Shown here one piece after another: positions 31,606-42,615 of a stretch of 64,000 nucleotides of DNA. The DNA comes from Thinopyrum elongatum (lineage: Eukaryota > Streptophyta > Magnoliopsida > Poales > Poaceae). The stretch spans positions 168,223,837 to 168,287,836 of the forward strand of contig CM022300.1 of assembly GCA_011799875.1 (NCBI GenBank). The letters run 5' to 3'. The notes under the pieces were generated by a model, which saw only the letters and a program-made list of their open reading frames with translations, did not search any database and was not told where the DNA came from. How positions within the stretch are numbered: position 1 is the stretch's first letter; every line of letters begins with the position of its first letter. A program made the translations under genes and the position numbers.

Positions 31606-33772
31606 GGAAACTACGCCACTACTTCCAAGCCCCCGAGATCACAGTTGTCACTCGTTTCCCCCTGCAACGCATACTGAGGAACCCCGAAGCTACCGGCAGG
31701 ATAGTTGAATGGGCACTAGAGCTGTCAAGCTTTGGCTTGAAGTACGAAAGTACCTCAACCATTCAGAGCAGAGCATTAGTGGAGTTCATTGCAGAATGGA
31801 CGCACACTCCAGATGAATAAATTCCAGAGACAGTTATCCCCGATAAGGAGGCGTCTCAGGAGTGGACCATGTACTTTGATGGTGGTTTCTCGTTGCAGGG
31901 TGCTGGAGCTGGCGTGCTTCTTGTTGCACCCATCGGAGAGCATCTCAAGTATGTAGTTCAAATGCACTTTCCCCGGGAGAAGGCTACCAACAACACTGCT
32001 GAGTATGAGGGGCTCCTTGTCGGGCTGAGAATTGCGATGGAGTTGGGAATCAAGAAACTGATCATCCGTGGAGACTCGTAGCTTGTGGTGAGACAAGTTA
32101 ATACGGATTACCAATGTCTGTTGATGGAGGCATATGTAGAGGAAGTGAGAAAGTTGGAGGAGCACTTTGATGGATTACAAACAGAGCACGTGCCACGTGC
32201 GGAGAATAGCATTGCTGATCATTTATCAAAGTGCACTGCACAAAACCTCCCTGTGGAACCAGGAACTTTTGTCCTCCACCTAACTCGACCATCAGTGCCC
32301 CCTTCAATGATGGCCAGTAAAAGGAGGAAGTTGGACTCCGGCAAGTATCTCCCAGCAGGGCTTCCTGAAGCCGCTGGTAGAGAGGCTGCCAGGAACAACT
32401 CTGCTTCAGTTGGTGAGCAGCACCCTCCCGCGGAATCCCATGTTCTTGCGGTCGAGGTGAGCGCTCCCATGAATGAGGAGGTGCCATTAGTCCTTGTTGT
32501 TGAGCCTCAGGCTCCAACTTGGGCGTAGCACATAGCCCATTTCCTTCAAACAGGAGAACTTCCTGAAGAGCAAGAAGAAGCTGAAAGAGTAGCCTGAAGG
32601 TCAAATATGTACCAGTTTATCGATGATACACTGTACAGGAAAAGGCTGAATGGTGTGAAATTGAAGTGCATTTGCTGGGAAGATGGGCAGAAGCTGCTAG
32701 TAGAAATACATGGGGGTATGTGTGGCACTCATATTGGATCAAGAGCCCTGGTTGGAAAAGCCTTCCGACAAGGTTTCTACTGGCCCACATCCCTCTAGGA
32801 TGCAACTGAGCTAGTCACCAAATGTGAAGCCTGCCAGTTCCACTCCAAGAACATCCATCAACCAGCTCGAGATCTCCAGATGATCCCTTTATCCTGGCCA
32901 TTTTTGGTCTGGGGTCTCGACATCTTGGGCCCCTTCCCCCGTGCTACCGGGGGCTTTGAATTTTTGTACGTTGCAATCGACAAGTTTATAAAGTGGCCAG
33001 AAGTGGAGCTAGTGAGGAAGGTAACCGCGCAGTCAGCTATCAAGTTCTTGAAAGGGTTGGTGTGCCATTTTGGAGTACCAGCCAGAGTGATCACCGATAA
33101 TGGCACCCAATTCACAATGGCACCCAATTCACGAGCTGCGCCTTCATGCAGTACATACAAAACCTTGGGAGCAAGGTCTCTTTTGCCTCTGTTGCTCATC
33201 CCCGGAGCAATGGACAAGCTGAAAGGATGAACGCTAAAGTGCTGCGTGGGCTCAAGACAAGAACTTTTGATAAGTTGCAGAAGTGCGGCAGACATTGGAT
33301 CGATGAGCTACCGGTGGTTCTTTGGTCCGTCCGTATGACACCGAATCGAGCCACCGGCCAGACTCCCTTCTCCCTAGTCTATGGGGCAGAAGCAGTGCTC
33401 CCCATGGAACTCATATATGGGTCACCTCGAGTACTTGCCTATGATGAAGTAGAGCAAGAGCATCTTCGGCATGATGATGCCGTGCTCCTCGAGGAAGATC
33501 GTCTCCGGGCCGCTGTGGATGCTGCAGGCTACCAGCAATCCTTGCGCCGCTATCATAGTCGTAGGATTCATGCCCAGAGCCTTGAGGAAGGCGACCTTGT
33601 CCTTAGGCGTGTTCAATCCTCCAAGGGTTCCAACAAGTTGATGCCGAAGTGGGAAGGCCCTTACCGGGTAGTACGAATCACTAGACCTGGTGCAGTCCAT
33701 CTGGAGACCGAAGATGGCATTAAGGTGCAAAACTCATGGAATATTGAGCATCTTCGCAAGTTCTACCTGTAA
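31606..33772 (+). pseudogene. Element A RNase H, archaeal-type RNase H and integrase
   Basis: It resumes RNase H with RKLRHYFQAPEITVV. The archaeal-type RNase H follows (MYFDGGFSLQGAGAG at 31869, NNTAEYEGLLVGL, then a TAG at 32079-32081 in place of the residue after GDS). A linker region and integrase come next: HHCC part near 32700-32850, then WGLDILGPFP, ITDNGTQF, HPRSNGQAER and a C-terminal WEGPYRVVRITR, ending at 33772. Stops lie at 31818, 32079, 32526, near 32595 and 32796. A 17-base duplication at 33099-33132 shifts the frame inside the catalytic core. This is the same protein as B pol. Confidence 0.9.
33099..33132 (+). repeat. 17-base tandem duplication in integrase
   Basis: AATGGCACCCAATTCAC occurs twice back to back. 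The reading frame moves from that of 32880 to that of 33146, exactly what a 17-base insertion causes. It disrupts the region just after the second catalytic aspartate. Confidence 0.9.
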
Positions 33773-34464
33773 GGCGCGGTTGCCGGGCTCAGCCCGGGCA
33801 ACCACCTTTTATACAAGCCATGCCGATGTGCATGTAACCCTTTGTACAAAGCCAGGCGCAGACCCTGTGCAAAGACAATAAGATGAAGAGCTGGCGCCTA
33901 AATTGCATGCATGTTTATTTTAGCACGATTCTGCCATGGTCATTTAGAAGGGGTCATATGCTACTGTTTTTCCCCTGTGCAAACTACAGGGGCCCCCTGC
34001 CGTGGATAAAATCCCAAGGAGGAGAAGAGAGAACAAGATTGCATATCGGCCCCCGGCAACCCAAAGCAGATAAGTTTCCATTAAGACATCCATAGTGTAC
34101 CTCAGTGAGGAAAACTTGTGCGTAGAAAAACCTTATCACCTTTAAACATTTGTGCTCCCATCTTTTGATTCAAAGATTACTTCAGTCAAACTGGTTGCAG
34201 TAGCATTTGATAAAAAGGGTTGACAAGGGGCCAGTTCTCTTCCACGCTCCTAAAACCCGCTAGGCCGAGCCTCGCGGCAGCAATGGAAGGGACAGACAAG
34301 ATGTCTTGCCAGAAATCCTTGTTTACTTGGAAGTATAGAGAAGTCATTCCTCTGCATGGGTATGATACATGCACAAGTGCCTCCCAGGCATATCTTTTTT
34401 CATTAATACGTGGAAAACAAGTACAAAACCTTACATGCCCTACTGCAGGATGCTACTAACGCGA
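33773..34464 (+). other. 3' non-coding part of element A next to element D
   Basis: It begins with GGCGCGGTTGCCGGGCTCAG and CTTTGTACAAAGCCAGGCGCAGACCCTG, matching the sequence just after integrase in B (14213-14120, minus). The remainder is non-coding. It stops at the CACTAC terminus of D. Confidence 0.65.
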
Positions 34465-34599
34465 CACTACGATCAGAGACCCTTTGACAAAACTGTGTGC
34501 AATGCATTAATCGCAAACGGGGATGTAAAAAACCCGTCAAAAAAGATGCAAAACATTTGCGATGGCGGAGACATCAAACACGGTTCATATTTTAGTTAT

Positions 34600-34990
34600 G
34601 TGTGTGATGCAGGGCATACGGTTGATCCATATGAACTGTTTGCGATTAGACGGAACAACAGAAACGGGCAGCCATATCAATATGTGTGCGATATACGGCA
34701 TACAGTTTGCTTCGATGAACTATTTGGTATTGGGGAATGCAACAGAAATGGTCAGCTAGATGAAGGTGTGTGTGATATACGGCATACGGTTCACTCAGAC
34801 GAACTGTTTTCGATTAGGGAAGAGAACAGAAACGGTTCAACTTAACAAGATGTTTGTGATATGCGGCATACAGTTCACATAGATGAACTGTTTACGATGA
34901 GCCAAAAGAACACAAATGATTCGTGTAAACAAGATGTGTGTGATACGCAGCAAACAGCCCACTCGGATGAAACGTTTGCGATGAGAAATT
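34600..34990 (+). repeat. Left subterminal repeat array of element D
   Basis: Five units of about 84 bases, each with GATATACGGCATACGGTT and GAACTGTTTGCGATTAG-like parts, start near 34604, 34690, 34774, 34857 and 34942. A stray sixth copy lies near 35968. Such arrays bind transposase in CACTA elements. The ORFs across them are artefacts of the periodicity. Confidence 0.7.
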
Positions 34991-35394
34991 AGAACACAGA
35001 AGCTTACTATAGTTAGTTCATGTGCGATTCTTTTTGTACAAAAAACTTTGAAAAATGCAAACTAGTTGCTTGCGGTGGCTAGGAGTATCGCACACGATGC
35101 GTCTGCGAGTACTCGTGTGCGATGATTAGTAAGTTACACATATATCTCCTTATGTTAACACGTGTGTGATAAATAACATGTGGCACCGCATATGGTATTC
35201 GGGTTGTGTGTGTGCTCCACTTAGTCTTCCCGCACTCCGCAGGGGTGAATTGTAAAATCCATGCCTCTTCCCTCATTGGTTTCCCGCCACCAGCTAATGG
35301 CTTGCTGCATATAACCCAGGCGGCAACGCACCGTCACGACACTCTGCGCATATCTAGTCCTCACCCTACCCATCTACCATTAGTTATTCGAAGC

Positions 35395-35664
35395 ATGCCA
35401 GGAAACGACCAAAGCTTCAACGTCGACCCCTACCTGTGTTACATCTTCGGCAAGGAGAACAAGCTGGGGCAGGTCAGGGAGCAAGAGCTTCATCGGCCGG
35501 GGCAGGCACCATGGCCCATCGGCAGCGATATCAGCGTGACAGTCCTTGGGCGCACAATCGACATATTGCAGAGGAGGTGTGATGAGCAGTTTGCCATCCA
35601 CTGTGCAAAAGATCCAGAGCTGCTCGGCGGCATGATCGACGACCCACCCGAAGAGCTGCCGTAA
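35395..35664 (+). CDS. Small unidentified ORF in element D
   Basis: The 89-residue frame starts at ATG 35395 (MPGNDQSFNVDPYLCYIF) and ends at TAA 35662. It has a hydrophilic composition with an acidic end (DDPPEELP); no domain, signal or membrane segment was recognised. It is followed by repeated CACCTCAATG-containing units up to 35860. It could be part of a captured plant gene; coding status is uncertain. Confidence 0.3.
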   Translation: MPGNDQSFNVDPYLCYIFGKENKLGQVREQELHRPGQAPWPIGSDISVTVLGRTIDILQRRCDEQFAIHCAKDPELLGGMIDDPPEELP

Positions 35665-36160
35665 ATTTGCCTCAACAGCGAGCAGAGCGCACGTATGGAC
35701 GCCAGAGAAGAGCACACCGTGGCCACCTCAATGGCGAGCAAAACGCGCAGACGGACGCGAGCAGAGCGCGCCGCGGCCACCTCAATGAGGAACAGAGTGC
35801 ACTGCGGCCGCCTCAATGACGAGAAACCTCGTGGCCAACCTTCTGGCACCCCGTGGGAGGCGCGACGGTGCATCCATCGGACATGATGGTGATATCTTGA
35901 CCGTGTGTGATAGTGGGCACACACGTACATGTACATCCGAGAACGCGGGCCCACGTTTCAGGCTTTCGATGCGTGGTATACGGTTGATCCATAAGAACTG
36001 TTTGCGATGAGCCAGAACAACGGAAACGGGCTTTGTAGGCCCAGAACCATCAATAAATTTTGACCTTGTTTCTCGTCACATTGCAGATTACAATGCAATA
36101 GGTAATTGCAAATCTGTTCACACCGATCAAACTAATATGTGTTCACACTTAGCACCGGGC

Positions 36161-36167
36161 TATAAAA
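36161..36167 (+). promoter_or_regulatory. TATA box before the coiled-coil ORF
   Basis: TATAAAA within GGGCTATAAAAACTACCC, 86 bases before ATG 36247. The distance is typical of a plant gene with a short leader. Confidence 0.5.
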
Positions 36168-36246
36168 ACTACCCACTCAAAAATTACTTCATAGTTCCTC
36201 TCCTCAGCACCCACAAAACTGGTCTTTCCTGTCAAGTCGTTCCGCC

Positions 36247-36855
36247 ATGACCGGTAGGAGGAGTTTCGGGTGGACATATAACCAGGCAGCAAAGACCAAG
36301 GCCGCGGAAGCACTAGGGAGATCCCGCCACCAAGCGGCAGTCGCAGCCGCAGCAGAGATGTCCCGGCGCATCGTGGAGCCCTCGAACGAGCTCTCACGGG
36401 CACGCGAGGGCTTTCACAAGTGCACTCGCTGCGTCGGCGATCGTGACGAGCTGGCGTTGCTGCAGTCCTTGGCCGGCGACGACGACATTCTCGCTGGCCG
36501 CATTAAGCAGCAGGAGCTGGTCGACGGCTTGATGAAACTGCTCAAGATCAAAGATGCCTCGGTTGAGAAGGCAACCGGCCTCGTCGATCAACTCATGGGT
36601 GACAATGCGCAGCTCCTCAAGGCGCTCGCCGAGAAGGAGGAGGAGGCCACCGTCCAGAAGATGCTGCATGAGCGAAGTAGTGCCTCGGGGATGACGCTGA
36701 CAGTGGTTGTCGAGGAACTGATGGGTGACTTGAGGAAGCTCCGGATCGAGCGCGAGCAGGAGGTGGAGGAATCCGTGGCTGCTTTCAAGCAAAGTCATGA
36801 GGAATTGACGAAGGAGCTGGAGGATGTCGTCGCCCAGCGATCCATCGAGGAGTAG
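36247..36855 (+). CDS. Intact 202-residue coiled-coil protein of unknown function
   Basis: It starts at ATG in GTTCCGCCATGACC and ends at TAG 36853. The N-terminal 60 residues are basic and alanine-rich (TGRRSFGWTYNQAAKTKAAE). Residues about 75-200 are almost purely helical with heptad leucines (VDGLMKLLKIKDASVEKATG, LMGDLRKLRIEREQEVEESV). Codon use is GC-rich at third positions, like grass nuclear genes and unlike the surrounding AT-rich repeats. It has a TATA box and a leader. It could be a captured host gene or an accessory gene of D. No homologous domain was recognised, so no function is claimed. Confidence 0.55.
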   Translation: MTGRRSFGWTYNQAAKTKAAEALGRSRHQAAVAAAAEMSRRIVEPSNELSRAREGFHKCTRCVGDRDELALLQSLAGDDDILAGRIKQQELVDGLMKLLKIKDASVEKATGLVDQLMGDNAQLLKALAEKEEEATVQKMLHERSSASGMTLTVVVEELMGDLRKLRIEREQEVEESVAAFKQSHEELTKELEDVVAQRSIEE

Positions 36856-37409
36856 AGACAGTAGCGACCCAGATCGTTGTCTGCGATTTCCTTCTTCTCT
36901 TGCCCCCGTGTCTTCCGGGCTTTGCCGCATGCGGCATTTTAAATTATCTGGAATATGTAAGACAATTATTATCCACACCATTGTAAATTGTCGTCGTATT
37001 ATCCGTTGCCATTTTATTTGTCGTCGTATTATCTGTTTCCCTATGTGGCATTTTAAATTAGGCCAGAATATAAGTTGAAAACATGAACAAAGCAAATGCT
37101 AACTTTGAGCGGGGCCATGGGATCACAAGCAAACACCCTCCATCTAGGTGCTTTAATTAACTGCGTGTTAAACAGCGGCTCGGCTGCCATTAATGGAGAA
37201 GTTGTGAGTGAGGCGGGCGACTGGTGGATGGAGGTCAAAGAGCTCGCTTCCCGGTGAGTATGGGCGGCCTTGCTGCTCGCACGTGTCCCGTCGAGCCTAC
37301 GAGGTGGACAAGATGCACGTGTCCCATCGAGCCTGCGCGGCGGACTGCTCGCACGTGTCCCGTCGAGCCTGCATGGCGGACTTCTCGGGCTCATCCCGTC
37401 TAATCAAAC
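36856..37409. other. Non-coding stretch with short direct repeats
   Basis: A phrase containing ATTATCCGTTGCC/ATTATCTGTTTCC repeats near 36997 and 37027. A CACGTGTCCCGTCGAGCCT phrase repeats near 37279, 37316 and 37352. Otherwise nothing recognised. Confidence 0.5.
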
Positions 37410-37487
37410 AGCTGCACGCACGCCACCAAGTATGGTTAAATTTTGGCACAAAATACAAAGATGACCAATGAAGGAGGACGGAGGTAG
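37410..37487 (-). mobile_element. Stowaway-like MITE end fragment
   Basis: The minus strand reads TACTACCTCCGTCCTCCTTC, close to the Stowaway terminus CTCCCTCCGT next to TA, followed by ATTGGTCATCTTTG as often seen in these elements. The other terminus is absent, so it is a fragment. Confidence 0.45.
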
Positions 37488-37644
37488 TACTATCCCATAA
37501 TAAAAGAGGGACGTGTGGCAACACTTAAATGGTTACGGGAACACACGGTTCATATAATACAGTCGTTTGCGATATTAACGTGTCAACTATTTGTTTCAAA
37601 ACGACTTCGTTGGCTATTAATGTGTGCGCCTTGTCTCATAATGG
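37488..37644. other. Short non-coding link
   Basis: AT-rich; contains TTTGCGATATTAACGTG, a stray subterminal-type motif of D. Confidence 0.4.
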
Positions 37645-39253
37645 ATTATTTTTTTTACCACGGCATATATGTGCCATGTCATGAAACCATGCCAAGTTTC
37701 ATGTTTTTTGGGTGAGTTTTCAATTTACTGGGATTTAAAAAATGAGATTCTCAATGTTTCAGGATGACGAGAAGTTTGTAATACATTCCCATTCCTTCAA
37801 TGAGACCTAAACATGCACCCAATGACACATGTATGATTTTCCACCCATTTTGCTTCACTGGAGCATGTGGTTGTAGTTCAAATTTGAATTATGGACTACA
37901 TTAAATGCCTAGAAAACTCAATTAATATATAGAATGGCCAAACGGACCCTGAACAGTTTCAAATTTCAGCACGACACTCCTGTTATTGTATGTTGCCTAT
38001 AGAAAACAAAGTTCAAGGCGAGAAGAGGCAGCGATTATCGTTTCGCCCACAAGAGGGGCATGTTTCCCTACCGGAACCACGAGGGTGGTGAGAAGCTTTG
38101 GTTTGTAAGAGGCTTGTAATATAGCTTGGCCCAAATTGGACAATTATTTTACCACAACATATTTGTGCCATGTAGTGACACCATGCCAAGTTTCATGATT
38201 TCCTGGTGAGTTTTGGATTTACAGAGATTTAAAAACCGAGATTCGCAATGTTTGTGGCCGAGCCAGGATGCCGAGGCGGTTGAATTCATTCCCATTCCTT
38301 CCATGGGACCTAAACATGCACCCCAAGGACACATGTACATTTTTTTCTAGCCATTTTGGTGCACTGGAGCATGTATTTGTAGTTCGGATTTGAATTATGG
38401 ACATTAAATGCCTAGAAAACTCAATTAATGAATAAAAAAGGTCAAACGAACCCTGAATAATTTCAAAGTTCAGCGTGAATCTCCCGTTGTTCCATGTTGC
38501 GTGTAGAAGAAAATACAAGGCTAGAAGAGGGAGCAATTATCGTTTCGCCCACAAGGGGACACGTTTCCCTATCAAAACCACAAGGGTTCTTGCGACAGGC
38601 TCCAGTTTGTAAGAGGTTTGTAATAAAGCTTGGCCCAAATTGGACAATGTTTTTACCACGATATATATGAGCCATGACGTGACACCATGCCAACTTTCAT
38701 GACTTTCTGGTGAGTTTTGGATTTATGGGGATTTAAAAACCAAGATTCCAAATGTTTGAGGACGAGCCAGGACGCCGGTACGGTTGTAATTCATTCCCAT
38801 TCCTGGCATGGGACCTAAACATGCACCCAAGGACACATGTATAATTTTTCTAGCCATTTTGGTGAACTGGAGCATGTATTTGTAGTTCAAATTTGAATTA
38901 TGGACATTAAATGCCTAGGAAAACTCAATTAGTGTATAAAAAGGCCAAACGAACCCTGAATAAGTTTAAATTTCAGCACGGATATCCTGTCGTTCCATGT
39001 TGCCCGTAGAAGAAAATACAAGGCGAAAAGAGGCAGTGATTATCGTTTCGCCCACAAGGGGGACACGTTTCCCTATCGGAACCACGAGGCTTCTTTGAGA
39101 GAAGCTCCAGTTTGTAAGAGGCTTGTAATGAAACTTGCGCCAAAATGGACAAAAAAAATTCCTCTGCTTATATGTGCCATGTCGTGACACCATGCCAAGT
39201 TTCATGATTTTCGGGTGAGTTTTGGATTTACGAGGATTTAAAAACCGAGATTA
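37645..39253 (+). repeat. Tandem array of an approximately 500-bp unit, three and a bit copies
   Basis: The anchor GCCAAGTTTC (or CAACTTTC) follows ACACCATG at 37691, 38185, 38689 and 39194, giving periods of 494, 504 and 505 bases. Each unit contains GGATTTAAAAACCGAGATT, CCATTTTGGTG, TGCCTAGAAAACTCAATTA and ATTATCGTTTCGCCCACAAG. The last copy breaks off into TTCTCACGAAATG. ORFs here are too short and shared only through the repeat. I could not match it to a named wheat satellite. Confidence 0.8.
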
Positions 39254-39810
39254 TTCTCACGAAATGTTTTCAAATAGCACACGGTTCACTCACGAAAGCC
39301 GTGTTCCTACCAAACCGTGGCCGATGCCCCCCTGCTGCACGCGTGAGCTGAGTCGTGCGTTCTGATTGGCCAGAACCCAAACCCCACGGATCGTACATCT
39401 GTACCATTGGATGCTCCCAGATCGAACGTCAATCCTCATCCCTTTCGACAGCACATGCAGTATATGGGTAAGCACCGTGCGCATGCGTCGTTCTAGCTCA
39501 CGCTTACTTCTCTACTAAGTTTTCTATATTAATGTTGTTATATATCCAAACATGCTACCATTTCCCGCCACTCCTCTCATCGGTTTCCCGCCTCTTCTCC
39601 CATCATTTTCCCGCTACTAGTGTCAGTGCTCATTGAAGGCTAGGCGGCGACACACCAGCCATGTAAATATCGCACACAGTTTCTAAAGCACAAATGTGTG
39701 TGATAGGAGGGAGTAGGTCCCATAGGGTGACCAGCGTGAAACGCCTTAAAGGCAAGGAGACAATTCCTATCAGCAAGGGGCTGCTTCCCATCCGCTAGCC
39801 TAGTCAAATA
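39254..39810. other. Non-coding stretch of element D
   Basis: It contains a GC-richer block (39290-39500) and AT-rich sequence with TGTGTGATAGG, a variant of the D motif. No gene seen. Confidence 0.4.
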
Positions 39811-39877
39811 GAACGTAGAAGTTAAGCGCGCTCTGCTGGAGCAGTCTAAGGATGGGTGACCCAGTGGGAAGTTGCAT
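39811..39877 (+). ncRNA. 5S-rRNA-like fragment
   Basis: The stretch has GAAGTTAAGCGCGCT and AAGGATGGGTGACC in the order and near the spacing of plant 5S rRNA, then GGGAAGTTGCAT. These cover the box A, intermediate element and box C of the 5S internal promoter; the 5' third of 5S rRNA is not recognisable. Such segments also occur in LTRs of Cassandra TRIM elements and in 5S-derived SINEs, so this may be the relic of one. It is not an intact 5S gene. Confidence 0.6.
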
Positions 39878-39927
39878 AACTCAAGCTTCATTTAAATGCT
39901 ATGACACGGTCATTATAGAGGTATATG

Positions 39928-40157
39928 TCTCTATAGTGACCTGTCATGGAGATTATATAAACCTTGGGATACTTGTTTTATTAATTTGTAGACTATGTTT
40001 TTATTGGTTATTTTTTGTTCTAAAAAATCAAAGAATGATTGACTCTATAGTGACCTGTCATGCCAATTATATAAACCTTGGGATCCTTGTTTTGCTAATT
40101 TGCAGACTATGTTTTTATTGGTTATTTTTTGTTCTCAAAAATCAAAGAACGATCGAC
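39928..40157 (+). repeat. Direct repeat, two copies of about 115 bases
   Basis: Copies at 39928-40042 and 40043-40157 share CTATAGTGACCTGTCATG, TATATAAACCTTGGGAT and TTTTTATTGGTTATTTTTTG. They are adjacent, so it is a simple tandem duplication. Confidence 0.8.
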
Positions 40158-40164
40158 ATCTGTA

Positions 40165-41000
40165 GGCCCACACAAATTATCCCTTTGACTCAACGCACGA
40201 GAAGGGTTTACTCTTTGCTCCGTGTGCTATGTTAGAGCAAATCAAGTTTCAGCACATGCGTTGGACGGCACTCGGCCCCTACCCCCCCCCCCCCATCTGC
40301 CTCGAAGTTCCGTTCCCGACATCGTACGTCTTTAACCTGGCCGCGGGGGGGTACGATGTTCAGTTTGTAATGTTACTGATGTAGTTGGTGCCCCATCGAA
40401 CTTGTGCTTTCAGGATTTGAACAAATCACACACCAGACCCATACATTTTTTTCAGGTCACATGCGGGGTATAGGGGGCCGGGTGTTCTGATCGAGCATGT
40501 CTCCCTTGTGTGGTTTACAGACGCCGCACATATCTATGGGCTCCCCGAGGTATATATATTATCCTTGACCGATAACGAGGAGGGCCCACACAATCTATCC
40601 CTTTGACCCAACATACAAGAAGGGTTTGACCATGAGGTTTCCTATTGCTATGTGTGCCATGTTAGACCAAATAAAGTTTGAGCGCATGCGTTGGACGACA
40701 CCCCCCCCCCCCCGCCGCCTCAAAGTTGGGAAACCGACATCGTACGTATTGAACTAGGCTTGGGGTCGGGTACGGTGTTCGGTTTGTAATATAGTTGGTG
40801 GCCCATCGAAGTTGTGCATTCGGGATTTAAACACATCACACACCACTGTACCCATACATATTTTCGGGCCGCATGCAGTGTATACGGGGTCTTCTAATCG
40901 ACCACGTCTCCCTTGTGTGGTTTTTTGTGATGACACACATATCTATGGGCTCCCCGACTATATCTATATCATCCCTTAGACCGATAACGAGGGGTATGTG
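40165..41000 (+). repeat. Tandem repeat, two copies of a 418-bp unit
   Basis: GGCCCACACA starts units at 40165 and 40583. Both contain a C-run, GACATCGTACGT, GTTGGTG(G)CCCATCGAA, CACATATCTATGGGCTCCCC and end in GACCGATAACGAGG. The C-runs (near 40284 and 40697) could be sequencing-sensitive. A weak third copy may follow to about 41100. Confidence 0.75.
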
Positions 41001-41861
41001 TTGGCCATGAATGGATTCCTCCTAGTTCGTGTTAGGGCCGGTCACCGTCACATGTTGTTCAACCAAAGCTCGAGCTCATGCGTTGTCAGGATTCCCTCCC
41101 ACATGCTCGGATTGCTGGGTTCGACCTACACCGTACCCTGCGTATCTCGTCCTTAACTACCTAGCCTTCATGGTTGTTGTCTGTATCGAGAGGCAGGCAC
41201 CACATCTAAATTGTACATTATTCTTTATTGAAAACACACATCACCCCTTCCAACGTACATCATTTTGGGCCGCATGCAAGAGGTGCTGGTTTTGTGGTCC
41301 CTCTCGTGCAATTTTTTATGATGGTTCAATCTCTTGGCCCAAGCGGTTTATCGACAACAACAGTTGTCGTTTGACCAAACGATAGATTCACTGGTCCGTC
41401 TTATGGTAGGTCATGGCAAAAGCATGTATGACCAAAGTATCACTACGTGCATCCGCCCTGCTGACACGAAGTGGGAGGTGGCTCAAGCACCCTAGCTAGC
41501 TATGACATTATGTCATTATAGATATATCCAAGGGTGCTTTCAGGTTTGCAAGGCAGGTGCCACCAAAGTTGTGCATTGTGTATTTAAAGTTCTAAACATC
41601 ACACCCTATATTCCTACATATATTTGGCCACTTCCAGGTGGTTCTTGACTTCTGGCCCCTCTCATCGATCTTCAACAATGCGCCCAACCGTGGGCCCGCG
41701 CGGTCAAAGTTGTGCATTGGAATTTTGAACATCATGGACCACCCTTTTAACTCATATATATTTGGGCCACATGCTGGTGTGGCTGTCTTCTGACCCTCTC
41801 TAATCTTTTTTTTTGCTGCAAAGACTCTGATGATGCTCAACGGACATGGGTATAATGTCTT
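41001..41861. other. Non-coding stretch with degenerate repeats
   Basis: Phrases GTTGTGCATTG and ACATATATTTGG(G)CCAC recur near 41570-41640 and 41708-41770, as if from a decayed array related to the 418-bp unit. No coding region supported. Confidence 0.4.
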
Positions 41862-42058
41862 AACTGTGTGCGATGCAAGTGCGCTGTGAATCACCATGAC
41901 TGTGCAAGTGCGAGCAAAGGTGGAGGTACTGGCTCAACCGTGTGCGATGCAAGTGCGCTGTAAAATCACCACGACTGCGCAAGCGCGAGCAAAGGTGGAG
42001 GTACTGGCTTAACCATGTGCGATGCAAATGCGCTATAAAATCACCACCTGCGCAAGCT
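41862..42058 (+). repeat. 74-75-bp tandem repeat, nearly three copies
   Basis: Units start at 41862, 41936 and 42011 with AACYRTGTGCGATGCAARTG and include AATCACCACGACTGCGCAAG. The GTGTGCGATGC core is again the D motif, so the array may be a minor subterminal-like block. Confidence 0.75.
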
Positions 42059-42615
42059 AAAGGCGGGTAGTTTATTTAGAATGAATTCCATGTCTGCATC
42101 TAAAAATTAGGACGAACCATGTGCGATAGACCAGCTAGCTAGAAATCTAAAACAAACTACCTGCCTTGAGCACTGCAAAAATCGGCGGTCCCGCCACTTT
42201 TCTTATTATCATACACGCATATTCTTATTGCACCGTGAGCGATCTTGGGTACTCCCGCCCCACATCAATTCCTTTACCCAAATTTTAGTAGCCGTCGTAC
42301 TTCAACCGTCGCCCACACTCCTCCAACCCCGATCTTATAGTAAAATTGCAGTAGCCGAGGCATTTGAACCGTCCCCCTCCCTCGTCCACCACCATCTCCA
42401 CCCACCATTACTCCAATTTTCAGTAGCCGCGACGTATCCTCAAACACCACCCCCCTCCACAGTCCCCCCACCCGCCCTCTCCCCCCTCGAACCCTAGCTC
42501 ACCGCCGCCGCCGCCGCCAACCCCTGCCAGTCTACCCATTCCTCCTATCTTAGATAATAAAGTTTAGGTTACCCAGCGATTCCCATACCGTCGCCCCACT
42601 CCCCTGAGTTTTTAG
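42059..42615 (+). other. Promoter and leader-like sequence before the captured gene
   Basis: C-rich from 42280 on, with CCCCTCGAACCCTAGC and a GCCGCCGCCGCC run near 42500, as in many grass 5' leaders. A variant AATTTTAGTAGCC/AATTTTCAGTAGCCG repeat lies near 42280 and 42417. No ORF is convincing here. Confidence 0.4.

Noticed and set aside
34369..34845. 158-codon plus-strand ORF
   Set aside because: It crosses the D terminus and follows the 84-base repeat periodicity; no coding evidence.
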